This document shows positions 23,809 through 35,878 of a stretch of DNA of 64,000 nt, piece by piece. A model generated the notes under the pieces. It did not search any database and was not told where the DNA came from. It worked only from the letters and a program-made list of their open reading frames with translations. Each line of letters begins with the position of its first letter. The stretch's first letter is position 1. The position numbers and the translations under genes were made by a program. Source of the DNA: Lucifuga dentata (taxonomy: Eukaryota > Chordata > Actinopteri > Ophidiiformes > Bythitidae); contig VXCM01001418.1 in the NCBI GenBank assembly GCA_014773175.1, positions 188,845-252,844 of the forward strand, given 5' to 3'.

Positions 23809-24492
23809 CGTCCAACTTATTCGCATTTTTAATGCGCATTTCTGGTTATTCAATTAAAGGAAATGCGAATTGATGCGCGTTTCCATCAATTACATTATGC
23901 GAATTATCTCGGAGGGTGATTTAATTCTACATAAACAAATATCCACAGCAAAATACACAGCATGGAGAGTTTAAAAGAAACCCTTGGTGTGGGAAGAATA
24001 CTTATTACAGCCTATAAGCAGTTATACACGCCTTATTAATGCAGCCAACAGACGCCCGACAGCGTGTTAACGACGCTCTATAAACTCATCTCGTGTGCCG
24101 AGTAGCCTACCATGTGGCAGGTGAAGCTTTCAGTGTGGGTAAAACAATCGTTTACGCGGCGTGACAAGTAATTTGTGAAAAACTAATACGTTTTTCGGAT
24201 ATAACGAATAATGGATCCATTGTTCCACAGGCGCTTGCTAACGACTACCTGCTCTTCTGAGGTGTGTGTTTGTGTGTGTGCGCTCAACTGGCAGCACGTC
24301 GTGTCCTCATCTTATTGCGAATAACCTGTTTCCATCCACTTTATTCGCATTTTGTCTAATGCGAATAATCAGTTGATCTACCTCTGCTAAGTGCATACAT
24401 TTTTAATGCGCATTTTGGAGTTAATGCGAATTAACGGTGTTTCCATCCAGGCATATTCATTATTCGCATAAAAATAGTTGGATGAAATACAC
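23809..24492. mobile_element. Inverted-ended element rich in GCGAAT/ATTCGC words
   Basis: The left end reads AGTTTCCGTCCAACTTATTC. The right end, on the minus strand, reads GTATTTCATCCAACTATTTT, so the element has imperfect inverted ends around TTTCrTCCAACT. At least eight ATTCGC or GCGAAT words occur (near 23820, 23865, 23899, 24318, 24343, 24361, 24427 and 24463), clustered in the two terminal thirds, along with several GTTTCCATCC copies. The middle third is unlike the ends and more CpG-rich. This is the layout of a non-autonomous DNA transposon with repeated subterminal binding sites. I cannot assign a superfamily and saw no clear target duplication. Confidence 0.55.
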
Positions 24493-24687
24493 CTAGTGAG
24501 ATGAGAAGTAATGCATATTACGCCGATTCAAGTAACTTTCTGAATGTCTGTGGTGCTAAAGTAATAGTGCGTAATATTAGCGCCAATTCCAAGTTTGTGT
24601 AAGGACCCAGCGAAGAGTTTTCAACTTTGTTTAAATGCGTTAACCTGCAAATTGACGATAAATGCTGCTAAAATCGCTGTAACGTAC

Positions 24688-24789
24688 CATATATACTCGA
24701 CTATAAGCCGATCTCGGCTACAAGCCGACCCCCCAATTTGCGTTGTGAAATTTGGTGAAAATAACTCGGCTTATAGTCGAGTATATATG
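24688..24789. mobile_element. 102-bp MITE with perfect 24-bp inverted ends
   Basis: Begins CATATATACTCGACTATAAG and ends with its exact reverse complement; the two 24-bp ends match at every base. The interior is about 54 bp. A TA lies close outside both ends (GTAC on the left, TAGT on the right), fitting a Tc1/mariner-type miniature element, although one extra C on the left makes the boundary asymmetric by a base. It has no coding capacity. Confidence 0.75.
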
Positions 24790-26097
24790 TAGTTGTTAAT
24801 AAAAATGCTAATTAGCATGCTACAGTGGCCAATGGGCCAGCAAGAAGTGCATGTCTTTGTGTGAAAAAAATACTTTGCTGAGATTCCAAGTTAGTATAAC
24901 TACTAATAGTGTACTGTATTCCTATGAACATTCAGGTAAATGACAAACATTGAATTTATTACTGTTGGGACTCTTAATTACTACCAGGTGTGCTTCCAGG
25001 GAGCTAGCTACAAGAGAGCACTGCTGCAGAATGCTCAGGTAGGACTAGCCACTGCAATGACGGTTATTGGGGATATTGCGAACTCATTTGGGTCTTATCA
25101 GTTTCTTCTGTGGCTGCCTCTGTTTCTTCATGGAACTGTAAGTAATACGACCATCCTTTATGCACACCAACGACTGATACCAAAAAGACTAAGGTATAAA
25201 TTCGGGGTATTATACTTTACAGGACACTTTGAAGGTTGCGGTTGCAATTGTTTTTTTGTTGTTTTTTTTTTCTCAAAACTTTGTGTTTCCCAGGCAGTTG
25301 TGACTAACTGATAACATCAGTGACAAAAACCAACAAACAAAAAAAACAAAACAAAATAAAGACGACTTATCTCTCAGGTTCCAATAAGAGAAAAGGGAAA
25401 CAAGGAGAAGAGGAAAAAGAAAGCTAGAAGAGTGGTAAGTGTGGAGATTATTATGACAAACAAATGAAGAATTTTTAAATCCACTATAGCTAGCCAGTTA
25501 ACTCAGCTTTGTTTTTGGTGGACAAGTTGAATGTTTGTCGTATAATTTGAAGTAATCATTTTCCCTCTTCAAGATTAGATAACTTAGTTTACATTGTTAA
25601 CCTACCTTAGTTATCAGATAGCTAGGCTAGCTATCTAAGCTAACCGTGTGAATGTCATTAGAGGAGTCATTTTACCAGGTATTTGAATTTACCAGTTGCT
25701 GGATGTTTGCTAGCAAGCTACCAAAAGACAGTTGTTGTTTGAGTAGGTATTGTCTAAATCTATGTATCAATATATCTGTCATAATGCTTTTTATTTACTT
25801 TGACATGAAATGGCTTTCACCCCCTTTGTGTGTGTCACTCTCCTACTCTTTCTTTCTCTCTGTATATTCTTGGATATTATTTTTTTCAAGCTGTTCCAGC
25901 ACCTCCGGCTCTTTAGAAATACAGATACCATCATCTGCCTATGATGAAGATGACAGAACCTGCAGAAAACACTACATGATGTAGATACAGAGGATTTATT
26001 TATGGATTTATTTATGGATGTCGGGGCTGCTGTTCATACAGTTACTGATCATGCATCTACCTTTCCAAGACACATGATGGACTACATCTACAAGGAA

Positions 26098-26275
26098 ACC
26101 TCTGGTGAGAGAAGCTTCTCAGCATTAAAGGTAATAAAATATTTTTTGAGGTCCACCATCTGTCAGGAGAGGCTTTGAGGACTGGCTCAAATTTCAGCAG
26201 AGTGCAACATCCTAAGAAATGGAGGATATCATCACTGCATTTGCTGTAGCCAAAAATAAAAGGTGAAAAGGTGAG
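26098..26275 (+). pseudogene. hAT transposase C-terminal remnant
   Basis: The plus-strand reading TSGERSFSALKVIKYFLRST followed by ICQERL matches the C-terminal dimerisation domain of hAT transposases. It is broken by a TGA after QERL, resumes as GLAQISAECNI, then needs a frame change to read MEDIITAFAVAKNKR before a stop. No upstream catalytic domain can be followed, though the fragment may extend upstream to about 25880. It is a decayed transposon or transposon-derived gene fragment, not an active gene. Confidence 0.7.
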
Positions 26276-29180
26276 CGCTGAAAGTATTGCACATATCAGG
26301 ATGAGCTCTGTTCATTATTCCATTAACTAAAACTTATTTACCTTAAGAATCGATTAACTATGATGAACTGACCAACCTATGATGGTTATATAAGCATCTA
26401 ACATTAAAATATCTTCTGGTTTGATTTGCTGTCTCTTTGTAAATCCCTTTGGGTGGAGAAAATTATTAAATAACATTCAGTTTTTCCTTTAGTCATTAAC
26501 CTATTATACAGACTTTGTGGAAAATTCTGAGTAATCTCTCATGTAAATGTAAATGTGTTCACCAGATGTTCCATATTTTTTTCTCCAAAAATGTGTGAAA
26601 CTAAGCGAACACTTACATAGAATTATATTTCTTTCTTTTTGTGTTTTTTCTTCTTCCTCTGCATGCTTATAACAATACTGCTGCAGATTCCTGTCATTGA
26701 CCAGTTTTACAGTAAGTAATCAGGTAAAATGCTTAATCAGTCTAGTGGGTGCACAACGGGTTTATTCATAAAATAACGGTGGCGTGAAACAGTTAAGATC
26801 TAGTACAATTCCTGAATATTTAAATTATTGATTACCACCACCAGAGAAACTCAAACAGTTATAATACAGAACATCTTTAATGTTGGGACAATGGTTTATT
26901 CTCTTTGTTCTTATCCCCCCCCCCCCNCCCCCCCCCCCGCAGCACTTTCTGGTTTGACAAAAAGACCTGAGCTCAGCAACAGGTTGTCTTGTATATGTTT
27001 GAATGTGGTATACAGGTGCATTACAGCTGGCAACCTTTTATCTATCTTTCACAATTACTATTTAGCTTTGTTAAAGAGACTAGACTCTAATGGTAATGTT
27101 AATGTGATGTTTGAACAATTCACAAGTTGTAATGTTTCATTTCACTGTTATTTGTTGGAAGGGATAAGTCCGCATTTCAAGTTTTGAAACAGCTGGACTG
27201 GAAGGTGATGATGTTTGAAGTTTTGAACATTATTAGTCTGGAATGAACTGTGGCAAAGTTTTTGGTAAGATAAAGTTGTTTTCGTATCGGAATTGGAGCG
27301 TCAGTGCTGGGCCAAGCGTCATATCGATCACATGATGATGGTTTAAATGCAGGTGTCGGGTCGATCTTGGGTTTTGAAATTATCTCTTATTTTGCACTAA
27401 CCTAACTTGCAGTTCCACTAGATTCAAAATAATGTTCTTCTGGAGCTGGTTTTGGCTTGCCAAAAAGTACTAATCATGACAGAGGCAGCTTAATTTAACA
27501 GAAATTAATAATTATTAAACTATTAACTAACAATTTAAAAGTATTTGTACTTAGTTTAGTTACCTCTTCAGTTTAAGGTGGTGAGACAATAAATCACTTT
27601 CTCACATTACTCGACAGTAAAAAGGAGCCCTCTAATGATTTTTTTTAGCACCAAACTTCTAAAGTTTACAAGGTTGTGTTTCCAATGAAACAAGTGTCCA
27701 GTCAGTTTTTTCACGTTTTTGATTGTAAAATAACGACTCTACCTTTGTTTGGATAAGGTTTCTATTTGCTGAAATATTGGCTGCCTTTGAGTAGTTATCT
27801 CTGCAAGTGCTGGAAAGAGCACACGACGGTTGACTGGAGACTTCAGGTCTCCATGGAAAGAAGAGTTAGATACCGAAAAGCACTTTCTCTCCAGCTCCAG
27901 GCCACCCACAAACTCTGGACTCTCCACCAAAAACCTGCTAATGAGAGTGACTGTCACTTTCCAAAATGTGTCAGCACAAAATACAAATGAAGGAGTTCAC
28001 ACAGACAGGTTGACTGCCTGTAAAATTACCAGCTAAAAAATACGTTGAAATGATTTATTGGAAGGCTTTGATTTTGTGCACGTTGGCACCACGTAAATCA
28101 TAAATGTAATGTGGGTTTACATGGCTCAGTATTATTACTGTGGTAGAAATCTTGCTTGAGTTCATCATATAGTCTTCCAAATCCAATAGATGTTATGGGC
28201 AATACTTAAGCTGATGAAAATGACTGTGATGACAACAATGATGATGACTGACACAAAACTATGCCACGAGCAAAGCCAGAATAATAGAAAAAGAATATAT
28301 TATCACTGAAATCATGTGGAGAAATTGACATTAGCTCCTTAAGCCATATCAGTTGCTGTTTCTGACCACAAAGATGATGTGGTTGGACACTTTGAGACAA
28401 CTCTCCTTTTGACTATAAGCATTCATTCTCCATCTTTCATCTTGGGAACTAAATTCCAGTATCTAATATTGTCTGTTGTTCTGGGATTATAAGGAAACTA
28501 CATGGGTATCTTCTTCTGTAGGAACTGTTTGAATATACATGTGAAAGAAAAATAGTATCCACATATGAAAGGACATGTTTGACATTTGTTGAAATAACCT
28601 GTACAGTTTGTGTGGTAGAGGTCCATTGTTGCATAATTGTTTTGCTCTCTTTTCATTTGCTGAAGTCCAAGTTCTCACTAGGAGGTTATGTTTTGGCTGT
28701 GTCTCTTGGTTCGTTTGTATATCAGCAGGATTAAAGTTCTAACTAGCCTGTCATTAACCGATTTTGATGGAACTTGGTGGAAGGGTGGCTCATAGCCCTG
28801 GAAAGATTTTAGATAAAGAGATAAATTTTAAGGATCTTAAATAAAGATAAAATTTTGTGCTGATCCATATCCAGGGGTGTACAGTATACAGGAATTTTTA
28901 ATAATTCATTAACATTGGGAAATAAAGTAATTTTGTATGTTTTTCTGTATTTTTCAAAATAATACACCAGTCTCTATCCATCGTTAGACTAGGTGCAATT
29001 CCGTCCACATCTGATTAATTAAAAAAAAACAAAAACAAAAAAAAACAGTTCTTTGTGATAAATGAAGCAATGTTTACCATAGAATATTATGGCTGTATAA
29101 GATGGGAAAAAAAACAAAAACTTGCAAGTTTTAAAAGTCCATATGCTTATGATAATGATTTTGCACTAAAAGGACAATCA

Positions 29181-29519
29181 TTTATTGCTAAATCCAATGG
29201 AAAAATTATAATTTAACAAGGTCATCATGAGGTGGTTCCGATTCCCCCTTATGATTTTTGAGTTTAAAAACTTGCAAATTTGTGCGTTTTTAAACTTGTA
29301 AATTTGCCAGTTTTTAAACTCGGAAAAATAATAAGGGGGAATTGGAACCACCACCTCACATTGTGACTATGCCTGCAGTAGATGACCTTATTAAATTGGC
29401 GAGTTTTAAAACGCAGAAAAATAAGGAGAAAGAGGGAATCAGAACCGCCTCAAGTTGTGACTACGCCTGCAGTATGTGACCTTATTAAATTATACTTTTC
29501 CATTGGATTTAGCAATAAA
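29181..29519. repeat. Complex foldback: nested inverted and direct repeats
   Basis: The outer arms 29181-29224 and 29477-29519 are inverted copies with two mismatches and one indel, each containing TTTATTGCTAAATCCAATGG. A second inner inverted pair is 29228-29265 with 29316-29358, containing GGTGGTTCCGATTCCCCCTT. A 36-bp module (29361-29396 and 29456-29491), containing GCCTGCAGTA and TGACCTTATTAAATT, is repeated directly at a spacing of 95 bp. Together they could form a branched hairpin. It may be a foldback transposon or part of a larger inverted element. Confidence 0.7.
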
Positions 29520-29707
29520 GAAATACTTGTGCTTGTAGCACAAAAATAATCAAATTATTATAAACATAAAATGCAAATTTGCGAGTTTGAAAACTTCCAA
29601 ATTTGCACGTTTAAAAACAAAATAATGCACCCCTCATTTTTTTTTCTTTTCATCCTATATGGCCTAATAAGCCATCATAATTGTTGCTATTATTATTAAA
29701 TGTGTTT

Positions 29708-29878
29708 CTTCCCCTGGTGGAACAGTGGTTAGCACCTTACAGGTCCTGGGTTCACACCTTGTGCTGGCCCTCGACTTTTCTGTGTGGGGTTTCTATGTTC
29801 TCCTCATCCTAGTAGTGAAAATCGGTCAAATGCAGAGGAAGAATTTCACCACAGAAGTGTGGGATCAAATTAATAACA
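29708..29878 (+). mobile_element. tRNA-headed SINE copy
   Basis: The head reads GGTGGAACAGTGGTTAGC, which resembles a pol III A box, and GGTCCTGGGTTCACACC, which contains a B-box-like GGTTCACACC. The tail, GGTCAAATGCAGAGGAAGAAT then TGTGGGATCAAATTAATA, resembles the 3' end of a widespread fish SINE. The middle appears deleted. It is degraded and not expected to be transcribed. Confidence 0.6.
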
Positions 29879-30134
29879 TGAGGCTTGTTTGGCCTTGGTG
29901 GAGGTATGTGTTCTATAATGAGTTCTCTTCTGTATTTTATTCGATTAAATCTTTTGCAGTCATTAGTAAGAGCAGGTTTTTGATGAATGTGGAATTATAA
30001 GAGACAAGATAAAGCTTTCCTAACAGGAAAATAATATGAATAAATTACAAAACAGTTCTTGGAAAAAGAATTTAACTGCTTTCCTTTTCCTTTTGTAAGT
30101 GAGGACAAACAGAACAGAACATACAGTACCTTTT

Positions 30135-30174
30135 TGGTCCAGATCCATTTTTTCAAAAAAATGGATCTGGACCA
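30135..30174. repeat. Perfect 19-bp hairpin, 2-nt loop (first of a pair)
   Basis: The arm TGGTCCAGATCCATTTTTT at 30135-30153 is matched exactly by its reverse complement at 30156-30174, with loop CA. It lies 2 bp from the second hairpin at 30177. Confidence 0.95.
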
Positions 30175-30176
30175 GG

Positions 30177-30218
30177 TCTGCAGGTCTTTAAATTTTAAAA
30201 AATTTAAAGACCTGCAGA
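30177..30218. repeat. Perfect 20-bp hairpin, 2-nt loop (second of a pair)
   Basis: The arm TCTGCAGGTCTTTAAATTTT at 30177-30196 is matched exactly by its reverse complement at 30199-30218, with loop AA. It is unrelated in sequence to the preceding hairpin apart from the same geometry. Confidence 0.95.
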
Positions 30219-31961
30219 AGAACACAATTTTACTGAAGGCTATTATGAATGAATAGATAATGAAATTAAATAGCCAAAACTCTATCAGACTTGACTTCTT
30301 AGCTGGCAGGCTTCTTATTATATGCCTATCAAACAAATCTCTATAAATCTGAAGTCATTACATTGGCAAACTTGAGGTTTTATTGTTGCCACAAGGTTCA
30401 CGGACATTATTTTCCATGACCTCCTTCACAGCAGCATATTCAAACATAGTCCAAGAAAAGAATCATTTTTACAACAGAGGTTATCCAAACAGATCAGGTT
30501 TCTCTGCCAACTTTCAATCCCTGGATTCCTGCCTGGCTAGACCTGCTTTTTGTCAGTTCTCAGAGTCTCTGCTCCATTCTTATTAAACAGTTGCATTATT
30601 CCTTAATGGAAATACCACAATATATGTAATAACAGTCCAATGACTTAGGGGGACACTATGAATAATATCATTTGAAAAATACTGTCATGTCATGACAGAT
30701 TAGGTATGATTGATTAGCAAAGCATGGCTTCTCCTGAAAGCAGAAAGTTGATCCCTTGTATAAAACAACACTATTGACATGACATCCACTTAGAAAACTT
30801 AAACTTGAAAAAAAAAAAAAAAAAATCTTAAAGCCATTTTATTTGTGAACATTTTACCACAACAACAAAGTTTCTGTAGGTTTTAATTGTTTTTGGAGAA
30901 ATTTCTAGAGTCATCTGACATACCACCAGGGCATTTCAGATACCGCCAGCATTATTTCCATGAAGATTGTTACTTCCTGGATCAATTCCATTTGGTCATC
31001 TGTTTTTCAATAGCAAAGTGTCACTGTCCCATGAAAACAATGTATCTCCAAAATGTCCACTTTTATGGAACTAATTAAAAGTGGGAGATATTCTTTTCAC
31101 TAAACTGTGATTAAATAAATAAAAGGTGGTGCTGGGATGCTTTTCATTATAGGCTAGAGTGGAAAATCTCACCATTTCAAACTATTGTCCATTTTTTCAG
31201 TCATCTGTTTATTAAATCACTGCATTAACAGGTAGTACTTTATTACTTATTGCAAAGTGCACCAAAGCACTAAGCCTGAAGCTCCTGCAAGAGCTGTGTA
31301 AACAGGCTCCATGTCTAGAAAAACGAGACATGATGAGCATCAAAGAGGCAGTTTGATTTATTAAACCCATTGTTAAATTCATTCAAGGAATCAAACATAT
31401 CTGAGTGAGTTAAGCATTTTGTCAGATGTTGTTCATCAACTGAAGAAGGCTCCAGTCATCTGCAATCATTTCCTTACTGTGTTGCTCTGTAGAAGAAGAA
31501 TGCTGTGTACTAGTGCTTGATTACAGAGAAATGACAGCGAAAGTTTTCTGCAGCACATTCGGACTTTCCAGAATTGCTTCATGAGTCTCCTTACATGTAA
31601 GTGCATTTTTGTCTCCTTTTTTTTTTTTTTTTTTTTTAAACATTTACATCATCTGGTGTATAGCTGAGTAAAGATAAACACGTAAATCCATCAAGAAAAT
31701 AAATTTAGTGGTAAAGTAAATACATTTCCATAGTAACAATTACCACAAAGATGAATCATATATCAGATATCAATTAACAGTATTTTTCAGCTGCTTATGT
31801 ACTGTAAATGTCCATATATTTGCTGGTCATTTTCTTCTCAACCACTTTGACTTGACCACTACATCTCTTTGTTGATGCAGTGTGTTTGGCATATATTAAG
31901 ATTTTCCAGATTGTTGCCCTTGACACTTGACAAAATTATTTTGCTTTTTTTTTTTTTTTAC

Positions 31962-31962
31962 N
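31962..31962. other. Single-N assembly join with duplicated flank
   Basis: The 15-T run plus AC immediately left of the N is repeated exactly to its right (31945-31961 and 31963-31979). This suggests two overlapping contig ends were abutted instead of merged. Confidence 0.8.
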
Positions 31963-33041
31963 TTTTTTTTTTTTTTTACCAATGGATTGTGGGATTGTGG
32001 TCATATAGATGATTTAGCCTCTCTGGATTTCCGAGAGTCATCTTATGTTGCTTTTAAATACTGCTAATTTGTATTCATCCAGTATTTGTAATATTTATTA
32101 AGTTAGTGAATCATTTTGTCTATAAACTGTATTTGTCTTTGAGGACATGTTGAGCAGCTGAAACATTAGGGTACAAAAGGAGACATTTTTCTGTTATTGG
32201 CAGGTTGTGATGGAGAGTAAAAGGAATGCTCCTGTATGTGCCAAACCCCATAGCATTTCCTTTCTGTCCATGTCTGTATTTATATTTATTCATTTTTCTG
32301 TTTTTCTCCTTACGAAGTTTAGATTTTCTGAGCTTTTTATATAACTAGGCAGGGAAACTGAGGACAATTTTAAAAAAACAATGCAAAAAAACCCCCCCAA
32401 AAAAAACAAGCGAACAAAAACACATGGTCACTCACCGCTGAGTTTTGTCCGTATGCTCCCCCTGAAAAGTTTCAGATGGAAGGTTCCTCTGGACATTAAG
32501 CAGGTCGTCCAAGTAGTAGATCCAATTACTTCATGCACAAGTTACCAATCAGACAACATGTGCTCAAACATTTTTTGTTTTCCAAGGACTCACATCTGCA
32601 TACCACCTTACATTTATGATCTCCGATGGATGATGGCTATATCCAGCTATGTATATGTCTAGCAGACTTTGTAACTATTGTGGTTTTATTTTGTTTATAC
32701 ACTCATTGTCTGAAGTTCTTCATGTATCATTTCTTGTCTCTGTAACTGTATGACAGTTCAAAGTCAAAATAAGAAATGATATATCCAGCAATACATGAGC
32801 CCTGAAGAGTTTGTTTCTGGGCTGGTGTTGCCCCTCATAACAGCTTTTCCATCATTATAACAACACACCTGCTGATGCTCATCCGAAACACACTCCAGCA
32901 TTAATGACTCTTCTCACTTTTTCGATTGTTTTGACTGCACTGAGTTTCACCTGTGCCAAACTGCAGTATATTAAAACTTATATGAGCCCAACAGAGGACT
33001 AGTTTATTGGTATGCATATCTGTTTTTTTTTTTTTTTAAAC

Positions 33042-33042
33042 N
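33042..33042. other. Single-N assembly join with duplicated flank
   Basis: The 15-T run plus AAAC occurs on both sides of the N (33023-33041 and 33043-33061), the same pattern as at 31962. Confidence 0.8.
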
Positions 33043-34775
33043 TTTTTTTTTTTTTTTAAACATACTATTAGGACTACAGTCAAAATAAATAGTAATTATG
33101 AAAGAAAGGCCACCTGTGATCAGGTCTGAACACTGGTAAGCAAGAAAACAAAACATTTGTCAGTTTTGTTTGATTTAGTTACAACTTAATTAACATTAGA
33201 ACTAAAACCGCTCACATTGAGAATGATCGCTTGATGCCTGTTGTTAGTTAGTTCAGTTTCAGGCCAAACTTATCTTTATGCATGACCAAAGGGTTCCTGT
33301 TTGATTTCACATCAGTCTTTTTTGAGCTAAAACCAAAGACCTTCAAGTTGTTTTATACTAAGACACTAAAACTAGCTTCAGTACAGCTTGTGCATAACAC
33401 ACTGAAAACCTATAAAATGCACATTATCTGATACCATCTGAGGTGGCATGTTGCCTGAAAAATAAACTTGTTTATGCATATCTACATTTCTCAATAGAAG
33501 GAATTGTAAGCTACAATATGGCAATGATGAAGCAATGACTGCAAAATCTGTCAGTAATTTACTTGCTCTTATCAAGGACAGAATGACAAAAGGCCAAAAT
33601 CTCACAAAAGCTACTGCAGTGTTTCTGTAATACAAATTTTGTGGCTGAAAGCTTTGCCCACTATACTGAAAATAGGCATAAGTGATTGTGCAAAACAAAA
33701 CCTGCAGAAAAAGCCAAACAAAAAAAAACATTTTATCCCAAATTCTGTCAGACTGTGATGAATCTTCGCATCTGTGCCGAGAACAAGCTCTTTGTGATTG
33801 GAGCTCATACTCGTGAGAATGGTCAGATGAATTTAGCTTCAAATAAAATGAAAGTTCAATGCTTGAAATGGATAAGGGGTCATAAACAAGTGCTTGCTTT
33901 TGAGTGTAGCATGTGAATGTGTTTAGTGAGGAATGCGGGATATGCCATGTAAGATTCACAGTGCTGCTTTGATCAGTGCTCATTCTGATTTACAGGGCCT
34001 GGATCGAAGATTTGTGTGTGGTTTTATTGGCAAGAGCAAATCCAGAATCACAGATTCTCAGCTCAAAGGCTCTTTCTTTAAAAAAAACACAGGTGACCAC
34101 AATGTTTTCTTCATGGTCAAAATGGGTACAGAAACTTATGTGTGTCTGTGTCTGTGACACAGACACACTTGTCAGAAAAAGTTTATTGACCTGCTTAAAA
34201 TTGTTTTTGCAGTCTATTTCTTAGCACTTTTGCAGAATAAAATGTGAAGGAAACACATTTTGAGGTTCAGTGCGCTGGCCTTGATATCACATTTCTACCA
34301 CTGCATATGTGGCATATGGCGTGAATAATTTTATACGGCTACGCTCATTAAAATCAGTCACTTATTTGCACAGGGTGATGACAGCGTGTTTCCATTTTGT
34401 TTGACATCTGCAGTTTTTTAAGGCTATTGAGTGTGACTAACTGCAAACAAACACAGTGTGTGTTTGTTTTGTCACGGCCCCTTGCAAGTCAAGTGTAATG
34501 AGGATTTTCTAAAGTTTTGGGGTGAGTTGTGGCTTTGATTGTTTTTATGTACAATCAACACCATCATAGGGGAGTGAATGGCTTAAACTTCCAAGCAATT
34601 TAAGACAGACTTAAAATTGTTATATGGATGATTCAATATAATCAAAAGGAGGAAAAATACGTTATTAGATTTGTTTCAAGATGATAGTCTAGATTTGTCT
34701 CAGGAAGTTATTCAGTGATTTTCAGTTAGAGCTGACTAGAAACAAGTTTGAAAAGTGGGCTGGATGGTTTACAGT

Positions 34776-35040
34776 AGTGTTAATTTTGACAGGGATTCTT
34801 ATTTTTGTTTTAGTCATTCATTCATAGATTTTTATCTTAAATTTAAGTCAGATTTGAGTCAGATCATAATATATTTGTTTTAGTCAAAATTTAGTTGACA
34901 AAAACAAAAGCATTTTAGTTTTAATCTTAGTTATTACATTCAATTTTTTATTTTAGTATTTTTTTTTCACATTTTTGTTAAAATTTAGTCATTTTCTTAT
35001 CCCTTAATTTTACTTAAAATTTAGTCAGTCAAATTAAGAT
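34776..35040. repeat. TTTAGTC-rich dispersed repeat
   Basis: Starts GTGTTAATTTTGACAGG and contains repeated TTTTAGTCA, AAAATTTAGT and TTTAGTCAGTC words. It resembles a common vertebrate low-complexity repeat that begins GTTAATTTTG. The family is unassigned. Confidence 0.45.
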
Positions 35041-35506
35041 GAACTCAGGTAGGTCCTCAACTGCCCAGAAAGCCTCGTTTGCTTATGCAACATGTTTATA
35101 TCAACATGTAACACTTTTGAATTCCCCACCTACGCATCTGGAAGTATGATGGCTGAGTATTTGTCGTTCTTGCTAGCTCAGGTCTGATGCAGGTGGCCAA
35201 TCAGAACAGAGTGGACTTTTTGGATGGAAGCCTTCAAGATACAGTCCTGAAAAACTACTTGTTTTCACTCTGTTTACACAGTGGTGCTGCAGCAAGGAAG
35301 ATTAGAAGTGCATAATTATGTTTTTTGTGCAGTGAAGCACAGCAAAGGTTTTAGAGTAGACCCTAAATGAAAATAACATGGAAATCTGTATATGTTCCCA
35401 ACAAATGAAATACAAATCTTTCTTTATAAATTTATCAATGTCAGTATCTTGATTTGAGAAATTCTTCCACATCTGATGTTCAAGTGAGAAATTGGCTGCG
35501 GTTGGC

Positions 35507-35878
35507 GGAAATGAGAAGATCCATTCATCCTGTCCTGCACGGGATTGCAGGGGCTGGAGCCTATTCTATATTTATCATGAATGAGGCAGGGTGCAACCTA
35601 GACAGGTCATCAGTTGGTCTGAAGGCAAACACACACACAGACAGATAAACTTATTCACATACATTCACACCTACGGAAAATTTAGAGTCTTGAGTTCAGC
35701 TAATCTACAATGTTTTTGGATTGTGGGAAGAAACGGTGAAACCTGTGTCTGTAGGTAACCCATACAGACACAGGGAGAAAATGCACATGGAAATGCCCCA
35801 GCTGGATCTGACCAGAGGACCTTTTTGCTGCGAGGCGACGTGCTAACTGCTGATCCACTGAGTCACCCAAATGGAAAG
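35507..35878 (-). mobile_element. Dispersed fish repeat with tRNA-like head, minus strand
   Basis: Read on the minus strand it starts GGGTGACTCAGTGGATCAGC, has GTTAGCACGTCGCCTCGCAG and AAAGGTCCTCTGGTCAGATC, and passes through a region resembling ACATGCAAACTCC-type fish repeats (degraded). It ends near GGGCTGGAGCCTATTC and CCATTCATCCTGTCC-type sequence on the plus strand. These blocks recur in the same order in a very common fish repeat. The copy is degraded. Confidence 0.6.

Larger units (their letters stand above)
28690..29930 (+). mobile_element. Old dispersed repeat with later insertions
   Basis: The left part (TATCAGCAGGATTA, then GATTTTGATGGAACTTGGTG near 28765, and GTGCTGATCCATATCCAGG) resembles the head of a common fish repeat. 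The segment near 29891-29930 (GGCCTTGGTGGAGGTATGTG) resembles the tail of the same repeat. Between them lie a large foldback structure and a SINE, suggesting successive insertions. The family name and boundaries are uncertain. Confidence 0.4.

Noticed and set aside
28874..29637. CAGGGGTG near 28874 and CACCCCTC near 29637 as ends of one hAT element
   Set aside because: The resemblance is short and no 8-bp duplication flanks the two ends.
30135..30218. Twin hairpins as microRNA precursors or bacterial-type terminators
   Set aside because: Loops of 2 nt and fully perfect stems do not fit animal pre-microRNAs, and rho-independent terminators are irrelevant in vertebrate DNA.
33378..33983. 201-codon minus-strand open frame, the longest in the intergenic region
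   Set aside because: No recognisable domain, no neighbouring exon with matching splice sites, residue composition typical of translated AT-rich DNA, and overlapping frames on the other strand.
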